Origin: Chloranthus sessilifolius
Taxonomy: Eukaryota > Streptophyta > Magnoliopsida > Chloranthales > Chloranthaceae
Length of the DNA stretch: 64,000 nt
Direction of reading: 5' to 3'
NCBI GenBank assembly: GCA_021018995.1
Contig: CM037593.1
Span: 40,437,810 to 40,501,809 of the forward strand
Of this stretch, positions 11,793 to 22,398 are shown in pieces. The position numbers were made by a program, and so were the translations under genes. The notes below the pieces were generated by a model. It had not been told where the DNA came from. It did no database searches and saw nothing but the letters and a program-made list of their open reading frames with translations. Position 1 is the stretch's first letter; each line of letters starts with the position of its first letter.

Positions 11793-12756
11793 GACATTTA
11801 TAGCATTTTACTTGAGAATTAACCCTTGAAGATTCTCCAACTACACCTTTTCCCTTTTCAAACCTAGAATTGGTAGGGGCGGGTTGTGTAGGTTTAGGAT
11901 GAGGATTGAATCGTCCCTCACCGGATCATTGATTATTATATTGTGGCTCGGTTCTCTTCACCACCGTAGTTTTCAAGTATCATTTAAGATCTTGTACAAC
12001 GGTATAACATCTTTCAAGAGTTTCTACGGGGTGAGAAATCAACTCTTTTTGCAACTCAAGTCGCAATTCGGTGCGGAATCTAGAGAGAGTGATTTCAGGG
12101 TCTTCTGATACTTTTGCCCTCATCATGAACTCTTCAAGTTTGGCAATGTAATCGGTCATGGGCATACCACCTTGGCGTAAATTTTGCCACTGGTCGAGAA
12201 GGCGTTGGTGGTATGATAAAGGAACATACTTTTCAGTAAGTCGTTCCTTCATGTCATCCCAATGGGTAATGGGAGGACAACCCGCGTTCACCCTAATGCG
12301 CTCAACAATGAGCCAAAAAAGTCGAGCTTGACCAACCAACTTCATTTTAGCGAGTCTAACGCAACGGTCGTCATTCATGGCATACCAATCAAAGTGTTGG
12401 TCCATGTCAGAAAGCCAATCGAGGAAGACGGTAGGGTCCGTTCTTCTATCGGAAGTCGGAATCTCAACTTGGACGTTCTTAAGGAGTTGAACTTCGGGGT
12501 CATAGTCATCTCTACGATAATCCCTACGGTTTCGGTTGTCTTGGCGACCATTACGTTCAAAGTGTGGACATTCACGCTCTTGGTATTAATTTTCCAACCC
12601 ACCCATCGCTTCCAGTTGGTTGATTCGATCACGTAATCTATCATTACCAACTCCTAGGGATGTTTAGGCTTGCTCAATGGTATTTAGACGTGCACTAATC
12701 GCACCCAACTCTTCTCGCATACCATTAAGGGCATTGAGAATCGCACTCGAGTCCAT
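11764..12756 (-). pseudogene. gag nucleocapsid-capsid protein remnant
   Basis: The likely start is an ATG at 12756 (MDSSAILNALNG), about 110 bases inside the primer site. A coiled-coil-like N-terminus follows, then a retrotransposon gag core at 12500-11980 (motifs FLDWLSDMDQHF, TEKYVPLSYHQRLL, TDYIAKLEEF), and a CX2CX4HX4C zinc knuckle (CYKCHGMGHIAAQC) at 11764-11805. In-frame stops lie at 12664-12666 and 12586-12588, with two more after the core near 11977 and 11926. Gag packages the element RNA into particles. The order and motifs are those of a Ty3/gypsy gag; the copy is broken. Confidence 0.9.
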
Positions 12757-12866
12757 GGTGATCACAAGGTCTATTAGGGTTCTAATATGGAATGCATTAT
12801 GGACTCACAAAAACAATGCAATAAAATAAATATGACAAGCAAAGATGTCCTAACCTAGAAAACCTA

Positions 12867-12880
12867 GGGCTTTGATACCA
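12867..12880 (-). other. Primer binding site of the chromovirus
   Basis: On the - strand TGGTATCAAAGCCC starts four bases after the 5' LTR end. It matches initiator-Met tRNA-type plant primer sites except for one base, and it fixes the element's direction. Confidence 0.85.
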
Positions 12881-12884
12881 AAAC

Positions 12885-13846
12885 TGACGCGGGACAACGA
12901 CCCTAAAATGCGGAATATGATTTAATGAAGATTTTGCCGAAATTAAATAAATTAATTCAAGTTTAATCGCAAAATTATCTTTGATACCTTAGGGTTTGCA
13001 GAATTCTGATGGGTAGATCACAAGAGATCCAGATGGGGTCCAGTCCGATACGCAAGTACTTTAGAGTCGAGGCGAGATTGGCCTAGAGATAGTACTCTAG
13101 CTTTTCTAAGATTAGGCGCTCGTCTTCGGTCCGATGTAGATTCGCGGACTCCAAATTGGATTATGAAAGAGATTTACGGTTTGTAAAGGCCTATGGCTTT
13201 TAGATCGGTTTATGATTTTGGAAAAGGTATTGGCTTTGTGTGGTTTAGGGTTTCAAAAGGGTTTAGGGTTTTGGGGATTACAAAGAAGAAATTAGGTTAT
13301 GATTTAGAGAAGTACACAGAGATTTAGAGATATCAAATATAAGCAAACCACGCAAATCAACAACAACAATAAGGAAAATATAGGGGAATCACTCTCTTGG
13401 TCTCACACCAAACCCATCTCAGGCACAGATTACTCAAGCATAAAAGCATTCAATAATCAATCAACTAACTAAAAGCCTTTACAAGCCTCTATATATAGGC
13501 CACCAATAATTAATTTCAAAATAAAAGAGTTCTACTACTAATAAAACACAAAAAAGAAATTTTCACATGAAATCCCGTCTTACGGGCTCGCTCGCGCGAT
13601 ATTTATCATCGCTCGAGCGAGTTTAAGTGATCGCTCGCGCGAGGCTCTCTCAAGCAAGTTTAAGTGCTCGCTCGCGCGAGGGTTCTCTGCAGCGTTGCTC
13701 TCCTCGCGTGCAGCGTTGCTCTCCTCGCGGTTTGTGTCCGTTCTGCCTCTGAGGCTACGGTACTTGGGCTTCCTCTACGCTTCTTCCGATGCCGATAGAA
13801 CCGGTGCGGTCCGAATCCAATGTCCATGTAAGTGGCGTCCCCGTCA
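12885..13846 (-). repeat. Chromovirus 5' LTR
   Basis: 962 bp with the same ends as the 3' LTR. It differs mainly by point changes and one missing unit of the GC palindrome array at 13584-13682. A TATA-like CTATATATAGAGG lies on the - strand at about 13487-13500. Confidence 0.93.
13584..13682. repeat. Array of CTCGCGCGAG / CTCGAGCGAG motifs, 5' LTR copy
   Basis: The words and spacers are the same as at 7873-7985 but one unit shorter, so the two LTRs of one element differ in repeat number. Confidence 0.78.
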
Positions 13847-14631
13847 ACTGGTTTTAGTCCCACGTTGGCAAGACCAGTACAAAGTAATTTGCATTTAATT
13901 TCATGATATTTCTATGTAGAATACCAATAAGTCGAGCACCAATGGTGCGTAGAAGACTTCGGTAATGGAAAATCAATTAGCTAGCCAACATCTCTCTAAT
14001 CTGTTATCACTTATGTACTATTTGTTATGGAACAGATGTTCGATATTTGTATCCTAATTACGTTGTATGTGGTATAAGTCAGTTTAAAGATATAATATAA
14101 TGACTGTACAAAGGAATAGCGTCCATTTCAGTTTGATTTTTGATAGTATTTCAATTTCCCATAATTTGGAAAGGGATTCCTGAAAATCATTTTTGTCTAT
14201 TAAATTCTACAAGTTATTATCTAATTTCAGCACATGCTTGTCAGATTTGATTCATGTTTGCTTTTATAATCTGAGATTTTCCGCTCAAATGTCTTATCTG
14301 CATTTTGAACGAAATCTAACTTGATTCGTACGATAGTTGTTATTATTAGTATAATTATTAAATAAATTTCTACAAGCAATAGTTTATTTAACTCCTAATT
14401 TTATTCTACACTTGACACCTGATATATGTTGTGCTTAGTTTTCGCAATCGTTATGTGATGATTGGGGGTTATGAGGTTTGCAATTGCAGTCGTACGATTT
14501 AAACCTTAGGGAAGAAAACTATGTGAAGTACAATACGCTGATTAATAGAAACTCTTGATACTCTAGGGAATTTTTTATGACGAAAAGCGGGGAGTCATAC
14601 ATTTTGAGGACAAAATTTTTTGTAAGGGGGA
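13847..14631 (+). repeat. Family X internal region, coding-less
   Basis: Together with 7111-7172 this is an internal region of only about 845 bp once the chromovirus is removed. It has no gag or pol motif. It ends with GAGGACAAAATTTTTTGTAAGGGGGA (14606-14631), a polypurine tract with the upstream phrase usual in gypsy elements. Family X here is therefore a short non-autonomous LTR element or a deleted one. Confidence 0.6.
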
Positions 14632-15369
14632 TGTAATAACCCAAAATTTACTGATAAGTAATTTTCGCTATTGGTAAGATATAATGGTCATTTCGGAGAA
14701 AGATATGGGTAAAAGGGAAATTTTGGTTTGGGATATAATGGTCATTTTAAAGAAAGACAGGAGTAAAAATTGAGGACATAATGAAATTTCTACATGAATT
14801 GATACACCTAACCAACGTGTAGTTGCCTCACCCCTAACTCTTGAACAAGTCGGAGAAAGTAGAGACCAATCAAGGAGGTGATGCAACAGTTCGCCTTTAG
14901 AAGTGGTCAAGGGTCATTGTCAAAGAGTTGATACACAACTTAGCCCTTGGAGGTGGTCAAGGACGTAATGCAAGACTTAACCCTTGAAGGTGGCCATGGG
15001 GTGCAATACGAAAAGAAATAAATAAAGAGGAGATAAAAATTGACATAATTAATATATTCAAAGTCGTTCAAGGACAAATAATAATTTCGTCTTATGACTA
15101 AGGAAAAGGATAAAGATAGGAATAAAGATGTGAGAATGATAAGGGTAAGAGGAAATGAAATAAAATAAAATATTATCAGGTGGAATGATATTATTAAGAA
15201 GAAAATTTAAGATGGAAGAGTGGGAGCTATAAATAGGGGAGGGGAGGGAGTTCCATCCTGTCCCACTCCCCATCCGGCCTTGAGAGAGAGAGAGAGGGAG
15301 GGGGGGGGAAGGAGGAGATGCTCGGGCATGGCTCTTTGGTGCAGTAAGGTCAGTTCAGCTCAGGCTCAG
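14632..15369 (+). repeat. Family X LTR, first part
   Basis: The LTR opens TGTAATAACCC directly after the polypurine tract. The parts in order are two imperfect copies of a TATAATGGTCATTT phrase, three to four minisatellite units of about 50 bp in reverse (14830-15000), an AAGGATAAAGATAGG run, the TATA box CTATAAATAGGGG at 15228-15240, a GA/G run and the conserved AGCTCAGGCTCAG block. It is cut at 15369/15370 by the three-LTR element and continues at 23508. Confidence 0.75.
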
Positions 15370-16462
15370 TGATGCGAATTTTAGATCCACCTGTTTGAAT
15401 CGTGGTCGGATAAAGAGGAGACGTTAAAAGAGAAAGTGGACCCACGAATGGGTTTTTTAAAAAAAAAGGCCTGTTAAAGACCCGTTAGATCAGAAAGAAA
15501 AAAATCCAAAATTTATTAGGGTCTTCAACTTTCAATCCAGTCACTTTTATGTTTGGCCTATTTTGAAGTGTTAAACGAAGTCAGATTGCTGCGAAGTTGG
15601 TCATATTTGAAAGCTAATCGAAGTAGCTTTCCAACAAGCCAAAAATTCGTGCAATTCCGACAAGTATTGAAGAAGTTATGGTCAGTTTTCGGAAGCTGCA
15701 CAAAAAGTAACGAATTTCAAAAATCCTAATTGAATTAGGATTAGTCTCTTTTATTATTTTATTTTAGAAAGTAAGAGTTGTTTCTTTTATTAGAAATAGG
15801 ATTAGTTTCCTTATTGTTTTAGGACTTTATTGTTTTAGAAGAATTATGATATTTCTTTTATTTGAATTAGGAATTAGAGTTATACTAGGATTTCTAATTT
15901 ATGCATTGGTTAGCCTATTTAAAGGCTTGTAAACACTTTTATTATAAGTTTTTGGTTAATGAAAATTGCTTATGCAAAATTGAGAGTTTTAAGCTTTCAT
16001 GAGGGTGTAATTCTCTCAAAATGGAGAGCGATTCTTCGATTCCCGCTTGCGGTTTGGTGCGAGGCCAACTCTTCTTCCATCTCTATCTTCTTTAGATTTA
16101 TGATTTGCGTAAGTAGCGTAATCCTAATTATTTTATTGATCTAAAAAAAGCCCTAAATCAATATTTTGTTCATCATTAATTTTATTAGCCTTTTATTTTC
16201 ATTTGATATCCGCTTGCGAGTTCGTTCGACACCCTAAAACTATCGAAGATCTAGCCGTTTATAAGAATCCTAGCCTTCTAGATCCGCGATAGGGAATGTA
16301 CACTAAAGTAATGCTATTTTGGGCCGGAATTAAATCACCTAATAGAATTTCTAGAATTTTCCGTGATAATTTGTTATGAGAAATTGTTATTTTTTTAATT
16401 GATTAAATTAATTTTAATCCTAATCTCAGCCTTAACATTGGATTTAGTAAGTTCTCGCATCA
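15370..16462 (+). repeat. LTR A of the three-LTR element
   Basis: TGATGCGAATTTTAG ... GTTCTCGCATCA. The termini GATGCGA and TCGCATC are inverted repeats. A TATA-like CTATTTAAAGGC lies near 15923. A CTTTCCAACAAGCC ... AGTTATGG module is at 15609-15684. The 61-codon frame at 15959-16144 recurs in LTR B as LTR sequence and is not a gene. Confidence 0.93.
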
Positions 16463-16465
16463 AAT

Positions 16466-16476
16466 TGGTATCAGAG
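16466..16476 (+). other. Primer binding site, copy 1
   Basis: TGGTATCAGAG stands three bases after LTR A, the standard plant initiator-Met tRNA primer site. Confidence 0.85.
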
Positions 16477-16744
16477 AGTCAGTTTAGTGTTAGGTTTGAT
16501 TTAAAAAAAAAAAAATTCATTATTATTTCCGTCTGTCTTTTGTCTGAATTTTTTTTTCTTCAAATTTAGTCTAGCCTTTGTCTAACTTTTGTCTTGCATC
16601 ACTTAGTTTCATAATTGCATGTCATTTCAATCTTATTGTATTTTATTTCATTAGTATTCATTAGTGTGCACGTCTAGTGTTTGACAAAAGTCCTCATCCA
16701 TGGTTGGTTCATAGTGTGTCTTTTTTTAGTATTTTGTCTGAGGT

Positions 16745-18079
16745 GTGTTTGTGTCAAGTATCATGTATGGGTCACTTACATGTCACCGTAAATTCCTTAC
16801 CCATCATGAAAGGGTACTAGCCGAACAAGGAAACCGCTACACTCAAAAATCTTGGCAAACTCTCAAAAATCGTGATGAGTCTAGAGTTAGGGGATACCCT
16901 CATCATCGTGAACCCAAGTACGACCCTGCCAAGAAGTTTCTCAAATCTATTCAGAATGAGGTTCCAAGTTTTGAGGGATGGTTAAACCCCAAAACCTTCA
17001 TAGAGTGGTTGTCTAGTGTAGAGGAATATTTTTATTGGTATGGCGTACCAAATGAGTACAAACTTAGGCTAGTAAAAACAAAGTTGGAGGGTAATGCCAA
17101 AATTTTTTAGACTCGTGTAGAACGTCATACTGAATCTCTTCGGAATAAATACATCTCCACATGGGAGGACATGACTGTGAAACTTATCGAAAAGTCTGTC
17201 CCTTTAACACATCGTCACCTTCTACGGAATTTGAAAACCAAGACAGATAGGTGTCCTGATTGCTTTAAGCGTTAAGGGTTCGGACACTTTGCATATCAAT
17301 GCCCCACAAAATTTCCCACTCTTAATTTATTGACTAAAAGAGTGAGTCCTAAGAAACCGGAGAAGAGGGAAGTGAAAGAAGTGTACGGCCCTAGTATCGT
17401 GCTGGGTGAAGAGGAGATAGAAGAAGCTGATGAAAGTCTAGTTTGTGTTAAAGAAACTTCTATTTCCCTTGTCAGTAGTAATGTTGAGTCACTCACACTT
17501 GAACCAATCGAGCCACTTGCCTATGAGTCATTGGTACCCGTAGAGTTGGGCGCACACAACCTGTTGGTGCCCATTGGGTTGAATACATGTGAGTCCATCA
17601 AACTGGGTACACAAGAACCATTAGTGTCAATTGAATCGAGTACTCCAGAGTCTTTGGTTTTGGTTGAAGCGAGTACACACGAGTTAATCGAGTCGAGTGT
17701 ACATGAGCCATTAGTGCCCTTTGCATCATTCACACAAGAGTCGTTAGTGTCAGTAGTGTCACTTACACATGAGCCTATAGACTCTGTAAATGCACGTACA
17801 CCTTTTTTAGGCCTAACAACAAAACCTTCAGACTCATTCCTTGATGCCCATCCACCTGAGCCCAATCCTATCTACTCATTGATTTTCAAATACCCGCCTG
17901 AGCAATATGTGAAGAGGTTAGATGGAAAAGTTTTGGGAGATCCATATTTTGTTACCAAGGTAAAGACACATCAAGCATATCGAGAATATCTTCTTAAGTG
18001 GAAAGATAAACCGAGAATTGACAACACTTGGACTGCAAGGAGAATACAATCTGAGAAACATCAGGCATATCTCATCTAG
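16745..18079 (+). pseudogene. gag with peptide repeats fused to a chromodomain, copy 1
   Basis: One frame is open from 16745 to 18079 except for stops at about 17108 and 17273. The gag core is at 16900-17240 (NEVPSFEGWLNP, then EEYFYWYGVPNEYKL, then KLIEKSVPLTHRHLL). A damaged zinc knuckle follows (CFKR, stop, GFGHFAYQC; the second Cys is Arg). Next comes an acidic linker and about eight repeats near 11 residues long, of the form PLVPFASFTQE / SLVSVVSLTHE. Then a chromodomain-like segment reads AYREYLLKWKDKPRIDNTW (about 17980-18040). The whole of pol up to the integrase end is missing between the linker and the chromodomain. The frame ends at a TAG where a Gln codon is expected. The product could have been a Gag with chromatin-binding ability. 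Confidence 0.85.
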
Positions 18080-18122
18080 TGGAAGGGTAAGTTGAACACT
18101 CGAACACACAGATTTTCTCCCA

Positions 18123-18716
18123 ATGTCGATTCATCAAAGGCCATCAGATTCAGCATCCACTTTTGCATATTGCATTCATGAGTTACATGCTGAGATTAAA
18201 AAAAGAATTAATGCAAACAATAAAAAATACAAGTTTTCTGTAGATTCTCATAAACGGTTCAAAGAATTTCAAGAGGGTGATTTTGTGATGGTTCGGAATA
18301 AACATGAGCGATTCTCACAAGGAGTTGCAAAGAAGTTACAAGCTTGCGGTGTTAGACTTTATCAGGTCTTGAAGTATGCTGGTTCTAATACTTACATTTT
18401 AGGTCTTTCACCGGAATTGGGGATTAGCATGACTTTCAACATGGAGGATCTTGTTCCATTCTATGGCCCTTCAACCATCCCTGCCAACCCCTTTGAGCCT
18501 TTTGTATCCGATGACCCAATTATCCCCTTACCCATGCCGTTACCCCCACCTACTCGGCAAATTCGTGAGATCATTGAAGATGTGCTGGAAGATTAGATTG
18601 TGTTCACCAACCAAGGGTACTTAAGAAGTATTTGGTCAAGTGAAAGAACAAGGCCGACACAGAGAATACTTGGATTACACAGGAGGAATTTCAGCTGCTT
18701 GATCCAGATCTTTGGA
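18123..18716 (+). pseudogene. Integrase C-terminal region and second chromodomain, copy 1
   Basis: The open frame at 18123-18596 holds an integrase C-terminal region: EFQEGDFVMVRNKHERF, then AKKLQACGV, then SMTFNMEDLVPF, ending in a proline-rich tail and EDVLED before TAG. Sequence after the TAG, with one frame change, gives a second chromodomain (KKYLVK, stop, KNKADTENTWI, about 18635-18690). The catalytic DDE core of integrase is absent. Compared with the chromovirus at 8337-8700 the order of motifs is the same, so this is the tail of a related pol. Confidence 0.85.
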
Positions 18717-18878
18717 TCTTTATCACAATCAGTATTCATCGGGAATGCATCCTTCTAACCCGAGGAGAGTTGATGGGGACATCCGATTCAAGCTTATTCC
18801 GATCAAGGTTCTCTATATATTGTCTGTGATCGCGACAGTGAAAATCCATGCCAACCAAAGTTTGAGGTCGAACTTTTT

Positions 18879-18893
18879 CAAAGTAGTGGGAAT
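18879..18893 (+). other. Polypurine tract, copy 1
   Basis: AAAGTAGTGGGAAT stands directly before LTR B. The matching tract before LTR C reads AAAGTAGAGGGGAT (22385-22398) and is more purine-rich. Confidence 0.6.
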
Positions 18894-19979
18894 TGATGCG
18901 AATTTTAGATCCACCTATTTGAATCGTGGTCGGACAAAGAGGCGACGTCAAAAGAGAAAGTGGACCCACGAATGAGTTTTAAAAAAAAAGGCTCGCTAAA
19001 AACCCGTTTGATCAGAAAGAAGAAAATCCAAAATTTAGTAGGGTCTTCAACTTTCAATCCCGTCACTTTTATGTTTAGCCTATTTTGAAGTGTTAAACGA
19101 AGTCAAATTGATGTGAAGTTGGTCATATTTGAAAGCTTATCGAAGTAGCTTTCCAACATGCCAAAAAACGTGCAATTCCGACAAGTATTGAAGAAGTTAT
19201 GGTCAGTTTTCGAAAGCTGCACAAAAAGTGACGAATTTCAAGAATCCTAATTAAATTTGGATTAGTCTCTTTTATTATTTTATTTTAGAAAGTAAGAGTT
19301 GTTTCTTTTATTAGAAATATGATTAGTTTCCTTATTGTTTTAGGACTTTATTGTTTTAGAAGAATTAGGATATTTATTTTATTTGAATTAGGAATTAGAG
19401 TTATATTAGGATTTCTAATTTATGCATTCGTTAGCCTATTTAAAGGCTTGTAAACACATTTATTATAATTTTTTGGTTAATGAAAATTGCTTATGCAAAA
19501 CTGAGAGTTCTAAACTATCATGAGGGTGTGATTCTCTCAAAACGGAGAGCGATTCGTCGATTCCCGCTTGCAGTTTGGTGCGAGGCTAACTTTTCTTCCA
19601 TCTCTATATTCTTTAGATTTATGGTTTGCGTAAGTAACGTAATCCTAATTATTTTATTGATCTCATAAAAGTCCTAAATCAATATTTTGTTCATCATTAA
19701 TTTTATTAGCCATTTATTTTCGTTTGGTATTGAGAGAACCCGCTTGCGAGTTCGTTCGACGCCCTAAAACTATTGGAGATCTAGCCGTTCATAAGAACCC
19801 TACTCTTCTAGATCCGCGATAGGGAACATACAGTAAAGTAACGCTATTTTGGATCGGAATTAAATCACCTAATTGAATTTCTCGAATTTTCCATGATAAT
19901 TTGTTATTTTTTTAATTGATTAAATTAATTTTAATCCTAATCTCAGCCCTAACATTGCATTTTATAAGTTCCCGCATCA
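18894..19979 (+). repeat. LTR B (shared central LTR)
   Basis: It has the same ends as LTR A and LTR C. It serves as 3' LTR of the first unit and 5' LTR of the second and has no target duplication of its own. The CTTTCCAAC...AGTTATGG module is at 19130-19203. Confidence 0.93.
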
Positions 19980-19982
19980 AAT

Positions 19983-19993
19983 TGGTATCAGAG
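19983..19993 (+). other. Primer binding site, copy 2
   Basis: TGGTATCAGAG stands right after LTR B in the same context as copy 1. Confidence 0.85.
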
Positions 19994-20334
19994 AGTCAGT
20001 TTAGTTTTACGGTTTATTTTTAAAAAAAAAAATTCATTATTATTTCCGTCTAGCTTTGGTCTGAAAATTTTTATCTAGCTTTTGTCTGTAATTTCGGTCT
20101 GTCTTTTGTCTATATATATTTTTTTAATTTAGTCTAGCCTTTGTCTAACTTTTGTCTTGCATCACTCGGTTTCATAATTGCATGTCATTTCAATCTTATT
20201 GCATTTTATTTTATTAGTGTGCACGTCTAGTGTTTGACAAAAGTCCTCATCCATGGTTGGTTCATAGTGTCTTTTTTTAGTATTGTGTCTGAGTTGTGCT
20301 TGTGTCAAGTATTATGTATGGGTCACTTAAACGT

Positions 20335-21284
20335 CACCGTGAATTCCTTATCGTCATGAAAGGGTACTAGCCGAACAAGGAAACCGCTACACTCAAATTT
20401 TTTGGCAAAGTCCCAAAAATCGTGATGAGACTAGAGTTAGGGGATACCCTCATCATCGTGAACTCGAGTACGACCCTGCTGAAAAGTTTCTCAAATCTAT
20501 TCGGAATGAGGTTCCAAGTTTTGAGGGATGGTTAAACCCCAAAATCTTCGTAGAGTGGTTGTCTAGTGCAGAGGAATATTTTAATTGGTATGGCGTACCA
20601 AATGAGTATAAAATTAGGCTAGCAAAAACAAAGTTGGGAGGTAATGCCAAAATTTTTTGGACTCGCGTAGAACGTCGTACTAAATCTCTTCGGAATAAAC
20701 ACATCTTCACATGGGAGGACATGACGGTGAAGCTTATCGAAAAGTATGTCCCTTTAACACACCGTCACCTTCTACGGAATTTGAAAACCAAGACAGATAG
20801 GCGTCCTGATTGCCTTAAATGTCCAGGGTTCAGACACTTTGCATACCAATGCCCCACAAAATTTCCCACTTCGAATTTATTGACTAAAAGAGTGAGTCCT
20901 AAGAAACTGGAGAATAGGGAAGTGAAAGAAGTGTACAACCCTAGTACCGTGCTGAGTGAAGAGGAGATAGAAGTTGATGAAAGTCTAGTTTGTGTTAAAG
21001 AGACTTCTATTTCCCTTGTGAGTAGTGATGTTGAGTCACTCACACTTGAACCAATCGAACCACTTGCCTATGAGTCATTGGTACCCATAGAGTTGGGTGC
21101 ACACAACTTGTTGGTGCTTATTGGGTTGAATACATGTGAGTCCATCGAACTGGGTACACAAGAACCATTAGTGCCATTTGAGTCTAGTACCTCAGAGTCT
21201 TTGGTTTTGGTTGAAGTGAGTACACACGAGTTAATCGAGTCGAGTGTACATGAGTCATTAGTGCCCTTTGCATCATTCACATAA
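20335..21284 (+). pseudogene. gag with peptide repeats, copy 2
   Basis: One frame is open from 20335 to 21284, with no ATG near its start. The gag core is at 20480-20770. The zinc knuckle is intact here (CLKCPGFRHFAYQC, CX2CX4HX4C, about 20815-20856), unlike copy 1. Repeats of about 11 residues run from about 21060 to the stop at 21282 and continue in frame after it. The chromodomain-like segment at 21450-21560 is shortened: recombination at a repeated ACACATCAAGCATA phrase seems to have removed about 45 bp after its YLLKWKG. Confidence 0.83.
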
Positions 21285-21788
21285 GAGTCGTTAGTGTCAG
21301 TAGTGTCACTCACACATGAGCCTATAGAGTCTGTAGATGCACGTACACCTTTTTTAGGCTTAGCAACAAAACTTTCAGACCCATTCCTTGATGCCCATCC
21401 ACCTGAGCCCAATCCTATCTACTCATTGATTTCCAAATAACCGCCTGAGCAATATGTGAAGAGATTAGATGAAAAAGTTTTGGGAGATCTATATTTTGTT
21501 ACTAAGGTAAAGACACATCAAGCATATCGAGAGTATCTTCTTAAGTGGAAAGGTAAAGACACATCAAGCATACCTCATCCAGTGGAAGGGTAAACTGAAT
21601 ACTAGAACACACATAGATTTTCTCCCAATGTCCATTCATCAAAGGTCATCAGAGTCTGCATCCACTTTTGCATATTGCAGTCATGAGGTACATTATGAGA
21701 TTAAGAAAAGAATTAATGCGAACAATGAAAAATACAAATTTTCTGTAGATTCTCATACACGTTCAAAGAATTTCAAGAGGGTGGTTTT

Positions 21789-22215
21789 GTGATGGTTCGG
21801 AATAAACCTGAGCGGTTCCCGCAAGGAGTTGCAAAGAAGTTACAAGCTCGCGGTGTTGGACCCTTTCAGGTCTTGAAGCATGCCGATTCTAATGCTTATA
21901 TCTTAAATCTTTCGCCCGAATTGGAGATTAGCACGACTTTCAACATGGAGGACCTTGTTCCATTCCATGGCCCTTCAACCATCCCTGCCAACCGCTTTGA
22001 GCCTTTTGTATCCGATGACCCAATTATCCCCTTACCCATGCCATTACCCTCACCTACTCGGCAAATCCGTGAAATTATTGAAGATGTGCTGGAAGATTAG
22101 ATTGTATCCACCAACCAATGGGTACTTAAGAAGTATTTGGTCAAGTGGAAGAACAAGGCCGACACATAGAATACTTGGATTACACAGGAGGAATTTCAAC
22201 AGCTTGATCCAGATC
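21789..22215 (+). pseudogene. Integrase C-terminal region and second chromodomain, copy 2
   Basis: The frame at 21789-22100 gives MVRNKPERFPQG, AKKLQARGVGPFQVL and TTFNMEDLVPF, then the proline-rich tail and EDVLED before TAG. The same TAG occurs in copy 1, so it predates the tandem. In frame after it lies a chromodomain core KKYLVKWKNKADT, stop, NTWITQEEF. A frameshift near 21765 separates it from upstream sequence. The catalytic core is absent. Confidence 0.83.
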
Positions 22216-22398
22216 TTTGGATCTTTATCACAATCAGTATTCATTGGGAATGCATCATTCTAACCCGGGGAGAGCTGATGGGGACATCCGATTCAAGTCG
22301 ATTCCGATCAAAGTTCTCTATATATTGCCTGTGATCGCGACTGTGAAAATCCATGCCAACCAAAGTTCGAGGTCAAACTTTTTCAAAGTAGAGGGGAT

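Larger units (their letters stand above)
7173..13846 (-). mobile_element. Ty3/gypsy chromovirus with two LTRs, decayed
   Basis: This is a complete element by structure: two LTRs (7173-8149 and 12885-13846), TG...CA ends, a perfect 5-bp target duplication ACTGG at 7168-7172 and 13847-13851, and a primer site at 12867-12880. The domains run on the - strand in gypsy order: gag with a zinc knuckle, aspartic protease, reverse transcriptase, RNase H, integrase, chromodomain. The internal region is 4.7 kb, close to a full chromovirus. Stops and frameshifts in gag and pol show it is no longer autonomous. It landed in the short internal region of family X, whose sequence rejoins cleanly when it is removed. 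Confidence 0.95.

Noticed and set aside
15959-16144. 61-codon frame repeated at 19480-19668
   Set aside because: It is LTR sequence repeated in LTRs A and B, without any codon-level sign of selection.
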